DNA of 41,613 nt from Anaerolineae bacterium (lineage in GTDB: Bacteria; Chloroflexota; Anaerolineae; JAAYZQ01), in the NCBI GenBank assembly GCA_016929795.1, contig JAFGIA010000194.1, positions 1-41,613 on the forward strand. Direction: 5' to 3'. Shown piece by piece: positions 30,814 through 39,774 of this stretch. Position 1 is the first letter of the stretch, and every line of letters begins with the position of its first letter. The notes below the pieces were generated by a model. That model saw nothing but the letters and a program-made list of their open reading frames with translations, had not been told where the DNA came from and searched no databases. The position numbers and the translations under genes were made by a program.

Positions 30814-32517
30814 TTAAAAGTAGGTCGAGATGATCTTGTAGAGATCGCGGATGGTATCGAGGTCACCCTCGAACACCTGCCCGCCCGTCGGCCCGGCGAT
30901 GCTCTCCAGCGTGGCGATGTCGGCATCGTCACCGTAGGCGATGCAAAAGATGACCACGGGTACCGCTGCTTGCTCTTCCAGCTTGCGCACCAGTGATCGC
31001 AGGCTGACGTTCGAGTTGTTCTCCTGGCCGTCGGTCATGACCACGATGGCATTGATCCGCTCCGTGTCGCCCAGGTTCTGGAGGCGAGCGTATGCTTCGT
31101 ACACGCCGTCGAGCAGTGCCGTGTCGCCCTCGGCGTAGAGGCCATTCACTTCTTGCTCCAGCGCGGGGCGGTTGTTGCCCAGATCGTCGAGGTAGACGAG
31201 CATCTCTACGCCGGTGGAGAACTGGATCAGGCCCACCCGCTCCAGGTCCCCCTCGATCTGTTCGAGAAAGACGCCGAGTGCAACCTGTGCCTGTGCCATC
31301 TTGTCGCCGCGCATCGAGCCCGACGTGTCAACCACCAGGTAGACGTTGGTATGGCGCTTGGTGTACCACCACACATCGCGGACGACGCTGATGATGGCCG
31401 GGTTTGGAATCTGGAGTGTCGTCTTGGGCTCTGCGGGATTCACGCCATTCTCCGCGCTCAGCGGCGAGTCGGGGCTATCGAGGGCCGTCGATAGGTTCGC
31501 CGGCCTGTATCCGTGGCGCAGCACCAGCGCCTGCGCCTCGGGCGACAGGACATAGTCGCGGAACTGGCCAAAGATCTGCCGCTGCAGCGGCGTCAAGCTC
31601 CCCGTCTCGAGCAGCGCCAGTGGGTGATCCTCCCACAGGGTGCCCTCCACGGGATAGACAGCCACCAGGAGCGGCTGGTCGCGGCGGTGCGTGTTAAAGT
31701 AGACAACCATCTGCTCCTGCACCACAAAGGCGTCGAGAAAGTTGCGCCCCTCTTGCAGTGCCTGCTCGATAATGGCCGGCTCGTCGCCCGCGCCGTAGTA
31801 GCGGACCGTGTTCTCTAATGCCGCCACATAGTCGAGCGTCGCCTGTGCCTGTACATCCTCGATCGTCAGGCCGCGCGTTTTGCCGGCGCCGGCATAGAAC
31901 TCGGCGAGGGTGGCCAGCAGGCCGCTTGCCGAGCCGGTGGAGGGATGGCTCCATGCGAAATCGGGGTCGGCCGTCGCTCTGTTCAGCAAGTCCTGCCACG
32001 AGACGTCGCCGTCGGGCCATCCCATCTCGCGTGCCACGTCTTCCCACATGGCGATCACCACGGGGCTGACGGCAAAGCGCACCGTCTCGCCGACGGCCAT
32101 CGCCTCGTCTCCCTCGCGCGTGCGCCACTCCTCGTCGATCTGGCCCAGCCACACCGAAGAGTCGGGCGCGATGGCATGATACGAGGCATTCCCTTGCAGC
32201 ACCTCCTCAACCATCGCCGCCGGATCGCGCTCGACGGCTACAATCTGCATCGGCTCGCCGGCAGTCGATTGAAACCGCTGGGCATTGAACTGGTCTACCA
32301 GCGCGCGAAAGAGGATCCCTTTTTCGGGCGAGTAGGCCACGACGAGCGCAGACTCGGGGGCCGACTCCACCCCCGGCGTAGCGTCCGCATCTCCATCCAG
32401 CAGGTTGTCTACCACCGAGTAGAGCACACAGCAGACGGCAATCACCAAGAAAAGACCGACGACGAGCAGGCCGAGCATCACCCGCACAGTGCCTTGGTCC
32501 GATCGCTTGCGACTCAT
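30814..32517 (-). CDS. Membrane-anchored solute-binding plus VWA domain protein
   Basis: 567 residues from the ATG at 32517 (GAGGGAG six bases upstream). One TM helix (VMLGLLVVGLFLVIAVCCVLY) anchors a type 2 periplasmic-binding-like domain (LVVAYSPEKGILFRALVDQF; VAVYPVEGTLWEDHPLALL). A C-terminal von Willebrand A domain carries a complete metal site: DTSGSM, a threonine in GDTALLDGV and VMTDGQEN. VWA domains bind proteins through a divalent metal. Such fusions are known as substrate-binding and VWA domain-containing proteins, but their job is not established. The gene is 40 bases after the preceding binding protein, five before the next gene. Confidence 0.88.
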   Translation of the reverse strand: MSRKRSDQGTVRVMLGLLVVGLFLVIAVCCVLYSVVDNLLDGDADATPGVESAPESALVVAYSPEKGILFRALVDQFNAQRFQSTAGEPMQIVAVERDPAAMVEEVLQGNASYHAIAPDSSVWLGQIDEEWRTREGDEAMAVGETVRFAVSPVVIAMWEDVAREMGWPDGDVSWQDLLNRATADPDFAWSHPSTGSASGLLATLAEFYAGAGKTRGLTIEDVQAQATLDYVAALENTVRYYGAGDEPAIIEQALQEGRNFLDAFVVQEQMVVYFNTHRRDQPLLVAVYPVEGTLWEDHPLALLETGSLTPLQRQIFGQFRDYVLSPEAQALVLRHGYRPANLSTALDSPDSPLSAENGVNPAEPKTTLQIPNPAIISVVRDVWWYTKRHTNVYLVVDTSGSMRGDKMAQAQVALGVFLEQIEGDLERVGLIQFSTGVEMLVYLDDLGNNRPALEQEVNGLYAEGDTALLDGVYEAYARLQNLGDTERINAIVVMTDGQENNSNVSLRSLVRKLEEQAAVPVVIFCIAYGDDADIATLESIAGPTGGQVFEGDLDTIRDLYKIISTYF

Positions 32518-32557
32518 TCTCTGCTCCCTCACCCTGGCCATGATCGCCCAGGCGCCC

Positions 32558-33751
32558 TCACCGGCCCGCCACGTTCAGGTCGAACCAGCGCAAAAAGGCC
32601 TGCAGCACGTCGCGGTCAGGCGAGCGCATGGCCGTCGTGCGCGGCACCACCGTCAGCACCCCCTGGTCAGCCCACTGGTCGAACAGGCTGCCCTCGCCCG
32701 TGATCGGCACAGCAGGGTTGGCAGGTCGTAAACCGTAGGCCAACGCCTGGCGCTGCACTGACTCTGATAGCAGGTACTCCTCGAACATGAGGGACGCGTT
32801 CTTTTCCAGCGCTGTCGTCTCGGGCCCCATCCAGGGCGTGAACGGAAAGTCGAACCAGGTCACGTATTCAGGATAGACGATGCGTAGCGGGTCGGCCCAG
32901 CGCGTCTGGATGCCCTGCATGTTGACCAGGAGGTCGCTCTCCAGGAGCTGTCCGGCATCGCCCGTGGTGTAGCCAAAGAGTGCCAGGTCAGAGACGGTGT
33001 AGGTGCCGCCCGACAGGTCGCTCATCGAGCTCATGATCTCGCCGAGCCACGCCTGGAACTCGGGGTTGGTGACGTCCTCGACGGTGATGGTTGTCCTGTC
33101 ATAGTACTCGCCCGCCGCGGCGACCATGGCCGCCAACCCACTGACGTTCTTGCGCGGGTTGGAGATGGCGAGCTTGAAGTAGCCCCAGTCGTTCTGGCCT
33201 CCCAGCTCGGCCCAGCCCCCGGGCGTCCCTGCCGCCTCGTGGATCGTCTGCCACGAGATGTCACCATAGGCCTGCTGCAGCACCTGGGCGCGCGAGTCAT
33301 AGATCCCCCACGCCAGCAGTGAGATGACAAGCGGGCGCGCCCGGTACTCGCCGTCGGTGAGGAACACGTCACGCCCCACTCGCTCGTTATACGCGGCGTT
33401 CACCAGCTCGACAAGGTAGCGGCTGTCGGGGATCCACGCCGTGGGCAGAGGGTCCATCTCATCCCGGTCGTAGCGCCCCTTGGCGGTCAGCCCATCCATG
33501 GGCGTGACGGTGACGTGGATCGGCCGCCCCTCGAGCGTGTGGTTTTCGGCGTTGAATTGGCGGGCAGCCTCCTGCACCCACTCGGCGACAGGCAGGGCGC
33601 TCACTACGTGCACCTCGATCGGGCCTTCACCCACCTCGATCTCGATGGTGCCAGGCTCGTCATCGCCGAGCTGGCTCCACACGATACCCGCCACGACGAG
33701 GATGACTGCCAGGCCGATGATCAGAAAAAAGATGATCCGTGTTCGATCCAT
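32558..33751 (-). CDS. Membrane-anchored extracellular solute-binding protein (type 2 fold)
   Basis: 397 residues from the ATG at 33751 (GGAGAGAGG just upstream). An uncleaved-looking N-terminal helix (RIIFFLIIGLAVILVVAGIVW) anchors it instead of a lipid. The body resembles family-1 binding proteins and the N-terminal half of the next gene's product: VHVVSALPVAEWVQEAARQF, AWIPDSRYLVELVN, GPETTALEKNASLMFEEYLL, GLRPANPAVPI. The two neighbours therefore look like paralogues, one with and one without a VWA domain. No transporter partner is encoded nearby. Confidence 0.85.
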   Translation of the reverse strand: MDRTRIIFFLIIGLAVILVVAGIVWSQLGDDEPGTIEIEVGEGPIEVHVVSALPVAEWVQEAARQFNAENHTLEGRPIHVTVTPMDGLTAKGRYDRDEMDPLPTAWIPDSRYLVELVNAAYNERVGRDVFLTDGEYRARPLVISLLAWGIYDSRAQVLQQAYGDISWQTIHEAAGTPGGWAELGGQNDWGYFKLAISNPRKNVSGLAAMVAAAGEYYDRTTITVEDVTNPEFQAWLGEIMSSMSDLSGGTYTVSDLALFGYTTGDAGQLLESDLLVNMQGIQTRWADPLRIVYPEYVTWFDFPFTPWMGPETTALEKNASLMFEEYLLSESVQRQALAYGLRPANPAVPITGEGSLFDQWADQGVLTVVPRTTAMRSPDRDVLQAFLRWFDLNVAGR

Positions 33752-33765
33752 GCCTCTCTCCTGCG

Positions 33766-33820
33766 AGCAGCAAGCAGCGTGATGCAAGCAGCAGGACGCA
33801 ACAGGCATCCTGCTGCTTGC
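33766..33820. repeat. Heptamer array and hairpin between pspA and the binding-protein gene
   Basis: Six 7-nt units run from 33766 to 33807: AGCAGCA, AGCAGCG, TGATGCA, AGCAGCA, GGACGCA, ACAGGCA. GCAAGCAGCAGGA (33784-33796) pairs perfectly with TCCTGCTGCTTGC (33808-33820) over an 11-nt loop. The element fills the 86-base gap inside the operon and may uncouple pspA expression from the genes after it. Confidence 0.75.
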
Positions 33821-33837
33821 TGCCTACGGCTTGATGC

Positions 33838-34515
33838 CTAGTTCAACCCCAGTTTTGCCTTGCGCTCAGCAAGCTGAGCCTCCAGTGTGCTTTTTTCGAG
33901 CACCTGGTCCATCTGCGCGTCGAGGCTGCCAGCGAGCATTTCGCTACGCGCCGACGCCTTGTCGAGGCGCATGCGGATGCTCTCGGCCACGCGCGCCACG
34001 TCGTCGTCGCCCGAGCCCATCAGGTCGTCGAGCGACTCGATGGCCCGCACGGTGACCTCTTTTGAACGTGCCAGGTCGAGCAGTGCCTGCAGCTCCTCGC
34101 GCTCTTGCTTGACCGTGGTCAGCTTGGCCTCGAGCTTGAGCCGGGCGTCGTGCAAACTCTTGAACTCGGCGTCCTGGCGATCGACCATGGTTTCATAGTT
34201 TTCCACCAGCCGTGTCACCGAGTTCAAGCGGCTCTGGGCCGCCATGGCCAGATCTTCTTTGCCTTCCCGCAAAAAGAGATCGATGTTGCGGTCCAGCTCT
34301 TCCGCTTGCTGTTCCTGCTCTGCCTTTTTCCGGCGCAGGGTTTTGAGCTCACCGCCTACGGTGGCGATGGCATCCTCCAGGTTCTCCAGGTTGTCCTCGA
34401 CCTCGCGCACGTACTGATCAAACACTGCCATCGAATTCGCCTTCAGCGCCGAATCGACCATGGCATGCAGGTTGGCCGAGATCAATGTCTGTACTTTTTG
34501 TAATAGACTCGCCAT
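33838..34515 (-). CDS. PspA/IM30-family membrane-stress protein
   Basis: 225 residues, the usual length. The N-terminal LQKVQTLISANLHAMVDSAL is the amphipathic membrane-binding helix and start of the PspA core; the rest is the long helical hairpin (LKTLRRKKAEQEQQAEELDR) and helices a4-a5 (DVARVAESIRMRLDKASARS). The family forms ESCRT-III-like polymers on stressed membranes. The ATG at 34515 has GGGAGG seven bases upstream. It is the first gene of the operon with two binding proteins, the VWA fusion, the two-TM coiled-coil protein and the LivJ-like lipoprotein. Confidence 0.94.
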   Translation of the reverse strand: MASLLQKVQTLISANLHAMVDSALKANSMAVFDQYVREVEDNLENLEDAIATVGGELKTLRRKKAEQEQQAEELDRNIDLFLREGKEDLAMAAQSRLNSVTRLVENYETMVDRQDAEFKSLHDARLKLEAKLTTVKQEREELQALLDLARSKEVTVRAIESLDDLMGSGDDDVARVAESIRMRLDKASARSEMLAGSLDAQMDQVLEKSTLEAQLAERKAKLGLN

Positions 34516-34774
34516 TGCTTTGCCTCCCGTTTGGGAATTTGTGCCAGACCGGTTGTCCAGTCACGTGCCTATTCTACCACGGTAGATCAGGGGTTACATG
34601 ACCCGTTGCTGACACATGGCTGACTGGTAGGGCACGCACGGCAAGGTGTGGCTAAACTACGGCCATATGCAGGCAGGACACGGCCGGACGGCAATGACCA
34701 TGCGGGACATGAGCGCCGACCAGCGGCTGGCCAGGCAGCGTCTGTCCTGCAGCAGAGTGGGCCACCATGCCCAC
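34516..34774. promoter_or_regulatory. Leader of the PspA operon with a palindrome
   Basis: This 259-base gap separates the ATPase-regulator gene from pspA. TCTACC and GGTAGA form a palindrome around AC (34573-34586). On the minus strand its distal half lies within TAGAAT, a possible -10 box without a convincing -35. A regulator site is plausible. No gene or RNA was recognised in the rest of the gap. Confidence 0.35.
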
Positions 34775-36154
34775 CTACGGGTTAACGAGTCTGTATCCAC
34801 GTCCGCGCACGGTAACAAGGTAGCGTGGATTGCGAACGTCGGGCTCGATCTTGGCACGTAACCGGCTCAGGAGCTTGTCGATGCGCGCATCGTCCACCTG
34901 GTCGATATACTCCTCGCCCCACACAGCCTCAACGATCTCGTATTTGTCGACGATCTGTTCCAGCCGGCCGTACAGGAGCAGCAGTAGCCGGTACTCGAGC
35001 TCGGTGAGCGTCTCCGCCTGCTGGCCGTCGACCCACACGTTGCCGCTCTCTACGTCGACACGCACTCCTTCGAGCCTGCGCCGGCGCGTGACGCGATGGC
35101 GCCGCACAAAAGCCTCGAACACGGGCGAAAAGAGCAACGGCTCATGGCCACCCGAGCCATCTCCCTGGCCCGCGCGGACGATCCCCTTTCTTCGAAGAGA
35201 TTGCAGGCTTGTTTCGTCAACCGCTTCTTCCGAGCCAACGATGGCCATCAGTGCATCCCGTTGCGTCTCGGTCAAGTCTTCCCACAGCTTGCGGCATTCC
35301 CCCTGCACATTCAGGTCCCTGTCAAGCTGCTCGCGCACCTGGCGATGGATCAGCCAATCCTGGCTTCGGGCGCGCACCGGCTCGCCTGTCACCTCGCCCA
35401 GTGCACGCGACACAGCCATGAGCAACCCAAAATGACCATCGGCATGGTGGTAGATAAAGGCCCGGTCCTCATCGCCAAAGGTATAACCTTCCACGTCGGC
35501 GACCCACGAGATCACCATGTCCGCATCCTCGCAACAGAGCGCCCCCAGAAAGCGGGTAAAAGGCTCGAACAGCTCTACGAACTCGTCCACGTCGCGACCA
35601 CGGCGGATGTTCGACAGGCGGCGGTCGGTGGCGGTGACATAGGTCAGGCGGCGGCGATATTTGTCCTTTAGCGCGCGCAGGTTCAGAAACACACGCCCTT
35701 CAATCTGCTCGAACGGCTCATCGAACTCGTCAAAGAGAAGCACCAGCGACTTGGACGTGCCCTGGCACACCGCAGTGAGCCCCTCACTAAAGCTAAGGGA
35801 GATCTGGAAGGCGGTAGGTGGAGCAACGAGCGTGTCATACGCTGTGCTCAGGCGCCGCAGAAAGGCGGCATTGGGATCGGCCTTGCCCATCTCTTCTATC
35901 AGGCTGCGCAAGATCAGCTCGTAGAAGCCCTGCTCTGTCGCCTCGAGCATCAGGTTAAAGTCAACGTAGATAAAAACATAATCCGCGGCGCGATTGCCCA
36001 ACAGTGGCCCGGATACTTCGGAGGTTGCCAACGAACGCAGCAGGTCCGACTTGCCAGTGTTGCTCACACCGACAACCGCGCTGCAATCACCATCGGCAAC
36101 ACGCTGGATCAGGTAGGCGGCGTCCTCATGACGCAACGTCTTTAAGGATATCAT
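34775..36154 (-). CDS. P-loop ATPase fused to an OmpR-type winged-helix DNA-binding domain
   Basis: 459 residues. The N-terminal part is an ORC/STAND-like ATPase with Walker A GVSNTGKS (29-36), Walker B LVLLFDEFD (137-145) and a sensor-like YVTATDRR. The middle (about 200-350) is helical. The last 100 residues form a Trans_reg_C winged helix (LTELEYRLLLLLYGRLEQIV; DDARIDKLLSRLRAKIEPD; VRGRGYRLVNP). No receiver domain is present, so DNA binding would be controlled by nucleotide state or ligand. It lies 50 bases after the barrel/KOW-like gene and upstream of the PspA operon, so it may regulate either. The ATG at 36154 has only a distant GAGGAG. Confidence 0.85.
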   Translation of the reverse strand: MISLKTLRHEDAAYLIQRVADGDCSAVVGVSNTGKSDLLRSLATSEVSGPLLGNRAADYVFIYVDFNLMLEATEQGFYELILRSLIEEMGKADPNAAFLRRLSTAYDTLVAPPTAFQISLSFSEGLTAVCQGTSKSLVLLFDEFDEPFEQIEGRVFLNLRALKDKYRRRLTYVTATDRRLSNIRRGRDVDEFVELFEPFTRFLGALCCEDADMVISWVADVEGYTFGDEDRAFIYHHADGHFGLLMAVSRALGEVTGEPVRARSQDWLIHRQVREQLDRDLNVQGECRKLWEDLTETQRDALMAIVGSEEAVDETSLQSLRRKGIVRAGQGDGSGGHEPLLFSPVFEAFVRRHRVTRRRRLEGVRVDVESGNVWVDGQQAETLTELEYRLLLLLYGRLEQIVDKYEIVEAVWGEEYIDQVDDARIDKLLSRLRAKIEPDVRNPRYLVTVRGRGYRLVNP

Positions 36155-36204
36155 TGCGTTCTATCCACTCCTCACCGGCTCGCTACCACGGCTGCCTCGA
36201 ACAA

Positions 36205-37281
36205 CTAACGCACAAGCTCCACATTGACCACAGGAATCGCCACAGGCTGGTCGGCGTCATCCAGCTCGACGAGCACGGCAGGCACGCGGCTGCCCGATTC
36301 GAGCATCTGTGGAAAATCGGGCAGATCGATGACCGTGCCCAGTGCCCCGAGATGGGGGGCACGCAGCACGCGAACCAGGTCACCGACACGCAATGCCTTG
36401 GGTTGGCGCGAGTCTTCAGGTGTGCTGTCTTCGGCGCGCAAGGGGATGAGCACTTCGGGGCGCCTGGCCCCCCAGCGTGTGCTTGTCTCCGCATTCATCA
36501 TCGCCTCGCGCCCCATGTTGGAATGGAGCAGGCCAAAGACCGGCTCCGACATGGGCAGGGAGCCAAACCCTTCGGTGACGATGATGGGGAATGGAAGGCC
36601 ACGCAGGTAGGGGATCAACACGGCATCGACACTTCCAACAATCATCCCGCGCACTTTGGCTTCAACCGCCTGGTCGAGGGTTGCTTCATCCAGGATCCGC
36701 CCCCCCACGGCAATCGTACCCTGGCAGCTCACATCGATGGAGCGGGCACGAAGCGGCTTCATGGGATTGTCAACGACCAGCTTGAGAACACCGTCAGCCT
36801 CACCGCCGCAACCCCAGAACGCCTGGATCAGCGCACCTACGGCCGAAATCACCACGCCGCGACGGGGCATGATGTTGGTCACCTGGCCTTTCAGGTGTGC
36901 CTCCAGTTCGAAGGTGGTGCTAGCCGGCTGGATGAGAATCAGGCCATCGCGCACATCGACAATCTGGCCGTCGACGGGCGAACGACAACTGCGACGCAGC
37001 CGGCCCAACAGGCCACCCGGCGCAGCGACTGTCTCGTTCACCTGTACGCTGTCGCCTGGCGACTTGAGCAGGTAGCGCTCTGCCCGGTGACGCGGCACGC
37101 GTAGGGCGCGGCTGGCATCTACCACGCGCACAGAACCAGGCAACTGGCAGCGCGCCACGACATCGGCTGGGCCAACCATCTCTCCAACCCCAACCAGGAC
37201 CTCGCCCTCCACAGGGAGTATCCGCTCGCGGCGAATGGTGACCAGGGGCGTCACTCGCGCCTCAACAGGATAGTAATTCAT
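36205..37281 (-). CDS. Barrel/KOW-like protein linked to GlmL, function unknown
   Basis: 358 residues without signal or TM helix. The first 120 residues alternate short strands and glycines like a barrel-sandwich (lipoyl/RnfC-like) domain: LPVEGEVLVGVGEMVGPADV, LKSPGDSVQVNETVAAPGG, SPVDGQIVDVRDGLILIQ. No biotinyl or lipoyl lysine motif is seen. The middle has a domain with VGSVDAVLIPYLRGLPFPII. The end contains a KOW-like stretch (GDLVRVLRAPHLGALGTVID). The ATG at 37281 has GGGAGG four bases upstream, and the GlmL-like gene stop is 12 bases away. Co-occurrence with GlmL suggests a shared task; domain likenesses are impressions. Confidence 0.7.
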   Translation of the reverse strand: MNYYPVEARVTPLVTIRRERILPVEGEVLVGVGEMVGPADVVARCQLPGSVRVVDASRALRVPRHRAERYLLKSPGDSVQVNETVAAPGGLLGRLRRSCRSPVDGQIVDVRDGLILIQPASTTFELEAHLKGQVTNIMPRRGVVISAVGALIQAFWGCGGEADGVLKLVVDNPMKPLRARSIDVSCQGTIAVGGRILDEATLDQAVEAKVRGMIVGSVDAVLIPYLRGLPFPIIVTEGFGSLPMSEPVFGLLHSNMGREAMMNAETSTRWGARRPEVLIPLRAEDSTPEDSRQPKALRVGDLVRVLRAPHLGALGTVIDLPDFPQMLESGSRVPAVLVELDDADQPVAIPVVNVELVR

Positions 37282-37293
37282 TGATCCTCCCGA

Positions 37294-39084
37294 TCAGGCT
37301 CCGACATCCCACAACCAACGCTGCATCTTGGCACGCTGTTCATCCAGGTCATGGGCAATGGGCAGTGGCCGGCCACGGGCATCGATCACAATCCCAATCA
37401 CGCCTCCTTCAACCCGGGTCGTACCAGCCTGGCCCCTGGTACCGAGCCCCACGTCGAAGCGGCGCGTCGGCCGCAGCTCCAGGGTTGCCGTTTGACCCAC
37501 CGCCAGCGGAATCACCTCGAGAGAGCCATAGGGCACCTCAACTTCCAGCGAGCGCCCATCTTCGTACTCGATCTTGAAAGTCAGGGCCACGTCTCCCTCT
37601 CGCGCGGTGCCCACGGGCGCGACGACTGTGCCAAGGCTCAGCAAGGCGTCCTGATCCAGAACTTGGGAAGCCGCCAGCGGGTTGACCAGTGCCACCGCGC
37701 TCAGTGAGGGCAGCAAGCTCATCTTGTCGATGGCCAGCCCACTCACACCGACAGGTTGGAGGGCATCGAGCAAAATCAGCGCGGCCTGCCCGTAATTGGG
37801 CGCATGGGCCAGCACGCCCCCGCTGCCCACCACCAGGTGGAACTTGGGCAGCAGCGTGGCGTAGGGATGAGAAGTGCCGGCCCGCCACCGCGGCCGTAGA
37901 GTGTTGACTGCAAGCGCGAGCACCTCGCGGGCAATCGCCTGTTCGAGCAGGAGATCCTGGCGCGTCTGTGGTAGGGTGCGGTAGCGGTACGCCTTGTTGT
38001 AGAGGACGTTGGATAGTTCGGCGGGCTCTATCTCAAAAGGCAGCCAGCGCATCACCGATTCGACAGGGACATGGTCCAGCAGCGCCGCGGCGTTGTAGCT
38101 CAGCCCCAGGTCGCCGCGCACAGCCAGGTCCAGCTCACCATCGATCATGGCGGCCACCGTGGTGGATGCCCCCCCCGCATCTACTCCAAGGACATTGATT
38201 GAACCGGCGGCAGCCAGATAGCGGATGCTGTCGGCAAATCCCTTGGCAGCCGGCACCACCTGGACCGGGCTCCACGCGGCGAGGGTCCTGTAGCCTGGCA
38301 GCCGCTCCATCTTTTGGAAGCGGAACAGTTCTTCGATCTCGGCCTGGAGCGGTGCAGGGTTTTCGATCTGAAGGCTGGGCCGCACGTTGTCGACCGCACG
38401 CAGGCCGCCGGCCGCCCCCATAATCTCTGCCACCTGCTCCCGTAGCTCGGCGTTTCCTGCAAAGATCACGGGCGGGCACTCGCCTTTGTCGAGCGTAGAG
38501 CAAGCGATGGCCACCGCCTCGGTCGACTGGAGCACGGGCCGCGTAGCGCCACCATCGACGCCACCGACGAGCACAATGGCATCAGGCGCCAGCTCGCGGA
38601 TCAGGTGAACCTGACCTTCGAGATCGTCGTTCACTACATGGCGCCCTTCGTCGCGCCTGTCGAGCGACACGACCCCATCGATCACGGTGTAGGCCGTGGT
38701 AAGTGCGCGCCGGGCACTGGCGAGGCTGACATCGCGCACGACCCCTGCAAGGAGCAGGCGCAGCGGCTCGGCAGCACTCGTCACAGCCACCACCACGTCC
38801 ACGCCTCCTGCCTGGTGCTCGGGCATGATGAGATGACCGTGGGCATCGAGGAACGGCCACCCGGTGATCGTCGCCAACTCGACGATAGCCTGGCGCACGC
38901 CGGCAGTGGCGTCATTCCACGGCGGCTCGACGGTGCTCGGCACCTCAGAGCGCGCGACGAGGCGGTATTCGCCCGAACGGTAGTCGGGGCCGCCGCCTAC
39001 ACGGTCGATGAGCGACACCTTGGTTGTCGTGCTGCCACAGTCGAGGGCCAGGATGGACTCGGCGGACCGGTAGTCAACGCTCAT
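37294..39084 (-). CDS. GlmL/MutL-like ASKHA-fold protein (no mutase genes nearby)
   Basis: 596 residues, longer than the roughly 460 residues of clostridial GlmL. ASKHA ATPase motifs: LALDCGSTTTKVSLID (12-27) for phosphate 1 and INVLGVDAGGASTTVAAM (about 296-313) for the second phosphate loop. IVLVGGVDGG and VVGSGGVLAHAP are family strings. GlmL is encoded with the B12-dependent glutamate mutase subunits and is thought to be a chaperone or reactivase; here no mutase gene is present. The last 130 residues form a beta-rich extension. The ATG at 39084 is three bases after the preceding stop. The true client is unknown. Confidence 0.85.
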   Translation of the reverse strand: MSVDYRSAESILALDCGSTTTKVSLIDRVGGGPDYRSGEYRLVARSEVPSTVEPPWNDATAGVRQAIVELATITGWPFLDAHGHLIMPEHQAGGVDVVVAVTSAAEPLRLLLAGVVRDVSLASARRALTTAYTVIDGVVSLDRRDEGRHVVNDDLEGQVHLIRELAPDAIVLVGGVDGGATRPVLQSTEAVAIACSTLDKGECPPVIFAGNAELREQVAEIMGAAGGLRAVDNVRPSLQIENPAPLQAEIEELFRFQKMERLPGYRTLAAWSPVQVVPAAKGFADSIRYLAAAGSINVLGVDAGGASTTVAAMIDGELDLAVRGDLGLSYNAAALLDHVPVESVMRWLPFEIEPAELSNVLYNKAYRYRTLPQTRQDLLLEQAIAREVLALAVNTLRPRWRAGTSHPYATLLPKFHLVVGSGGVLAHAPNYGQAALILLDALQPVGVSGLAIDKMSLLPSLSAVALVNPLAASQVLDQDALLSLGTVVAPVGTAREGDVALTFKIEYEDGRSLEVEVPYGSLEVIPLAVGQTATLELRPTRRFDVGLGTRGQAGTTRVEGGVIGIVIDARGRPLPIAHDLDEQRAKMQRWLWDVGA

Positions 39085-39087
39085 ACC

Positions 39088-39774
39088 TCAGCCTCCCAGA
39101 CCAGCCAAACTATCCCAGAAGAATTGGATCCTATCGGTCAAGATCGAAAGGCGCGACATAAAAGTTGTCGCGAGAATCGCGGCGAACGCGATCAGGATGA
39201 ACCATCGACCCAATCCCCCCCACACGCGCACAAGCGCGTGAAACGGACCACCGGCGCGCACTCCTGAGCCTGAGGTAAACTGGAAGTAGACAAGAACCCC
39301 CAGTGTGCCCACGAACAGGATTATGCTGCTCAGGAGGCCAAGCTCGGGCCCATAACGGTCCATGGGGCCCATCACATCGGCGGCCGCATTCGCCTGGGGC
39401 AGCAAGGTGCCCAGGAGTGCCCCCCCGATGGCCAGGGCCGCGCCGACGCCCAGCAGAAATGCCAGGCTCACACTGCCCATCCACGACAGGGAGCGCACAG
39501 GGTGGGTGAGGAGTAGTAACCCCAGGAGCAGGGCAATGCCCAACAGCAGCACGCGCCCCCAATCACCCACCCCAACACTGTCCACCAGCGGGATGAGCAG
39601 CTTGGGCGCCAGCACGTTGTGAAAGGCGACGACTGCCGCATAGCCAATCGCTACCCCCACAAAAAGGCTTTGAGCGATGCGATACAGGATGTTGTCGCCG
39701 AGCAGGTAGCTAAAGACGAACAGACTCAGGATCAGGGCGACAATCGTCCCAGCCGATTCGAGCAGAGTATCCAT
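39088..39774 (-). CDS. Polytopic membrane protein of unknown function
   Basis: 228 residues from the ATG at 39774, which shares its A with the upstream TGA (TGATG) and has AGG four bases before. Seven or so TM helices are apparent, among them TIVALILSLFVFSYLLGDNI, LLLGIALLLGLLLLTHPV and IILFVGTLGVLVYFQF. No transporter or enzyme motif is recognised. Its position between the W-L repeat protein and the GlmL-like protein, with coupling on both sides, suggests it forms part of a membrane complex with them. Confidence 0.8.
   Translation of the reverse strand: MDTLLESAGTIVALILSLFVFSYLLGDNILYRIAQSLFVGVAIGYAAVVAFHNVLAPKLLIPLVDSVGVGDWGRVLLLGIALLLGLLLLTHPVRSLSWMGSVSLAFLLGVGAALAIGGALLGTLLPQANAAADVMGPMDRYGPELGLLSSIILFVGTLGVLVYFQFTSGSGVRAGGPFHALVRVWGGLGRWFILIAFAAILATTFMSRLSILTDRIQFFWDSLAGLGG

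Noticed and set aside
37294..39084. DNA mismatch repair MutL
   Set aside because: The older name MutL for GlmL-type proteins causes confusion; the motifs are ASKHA (GSTTTK), not the GHKL ATPase of mismatch repair.
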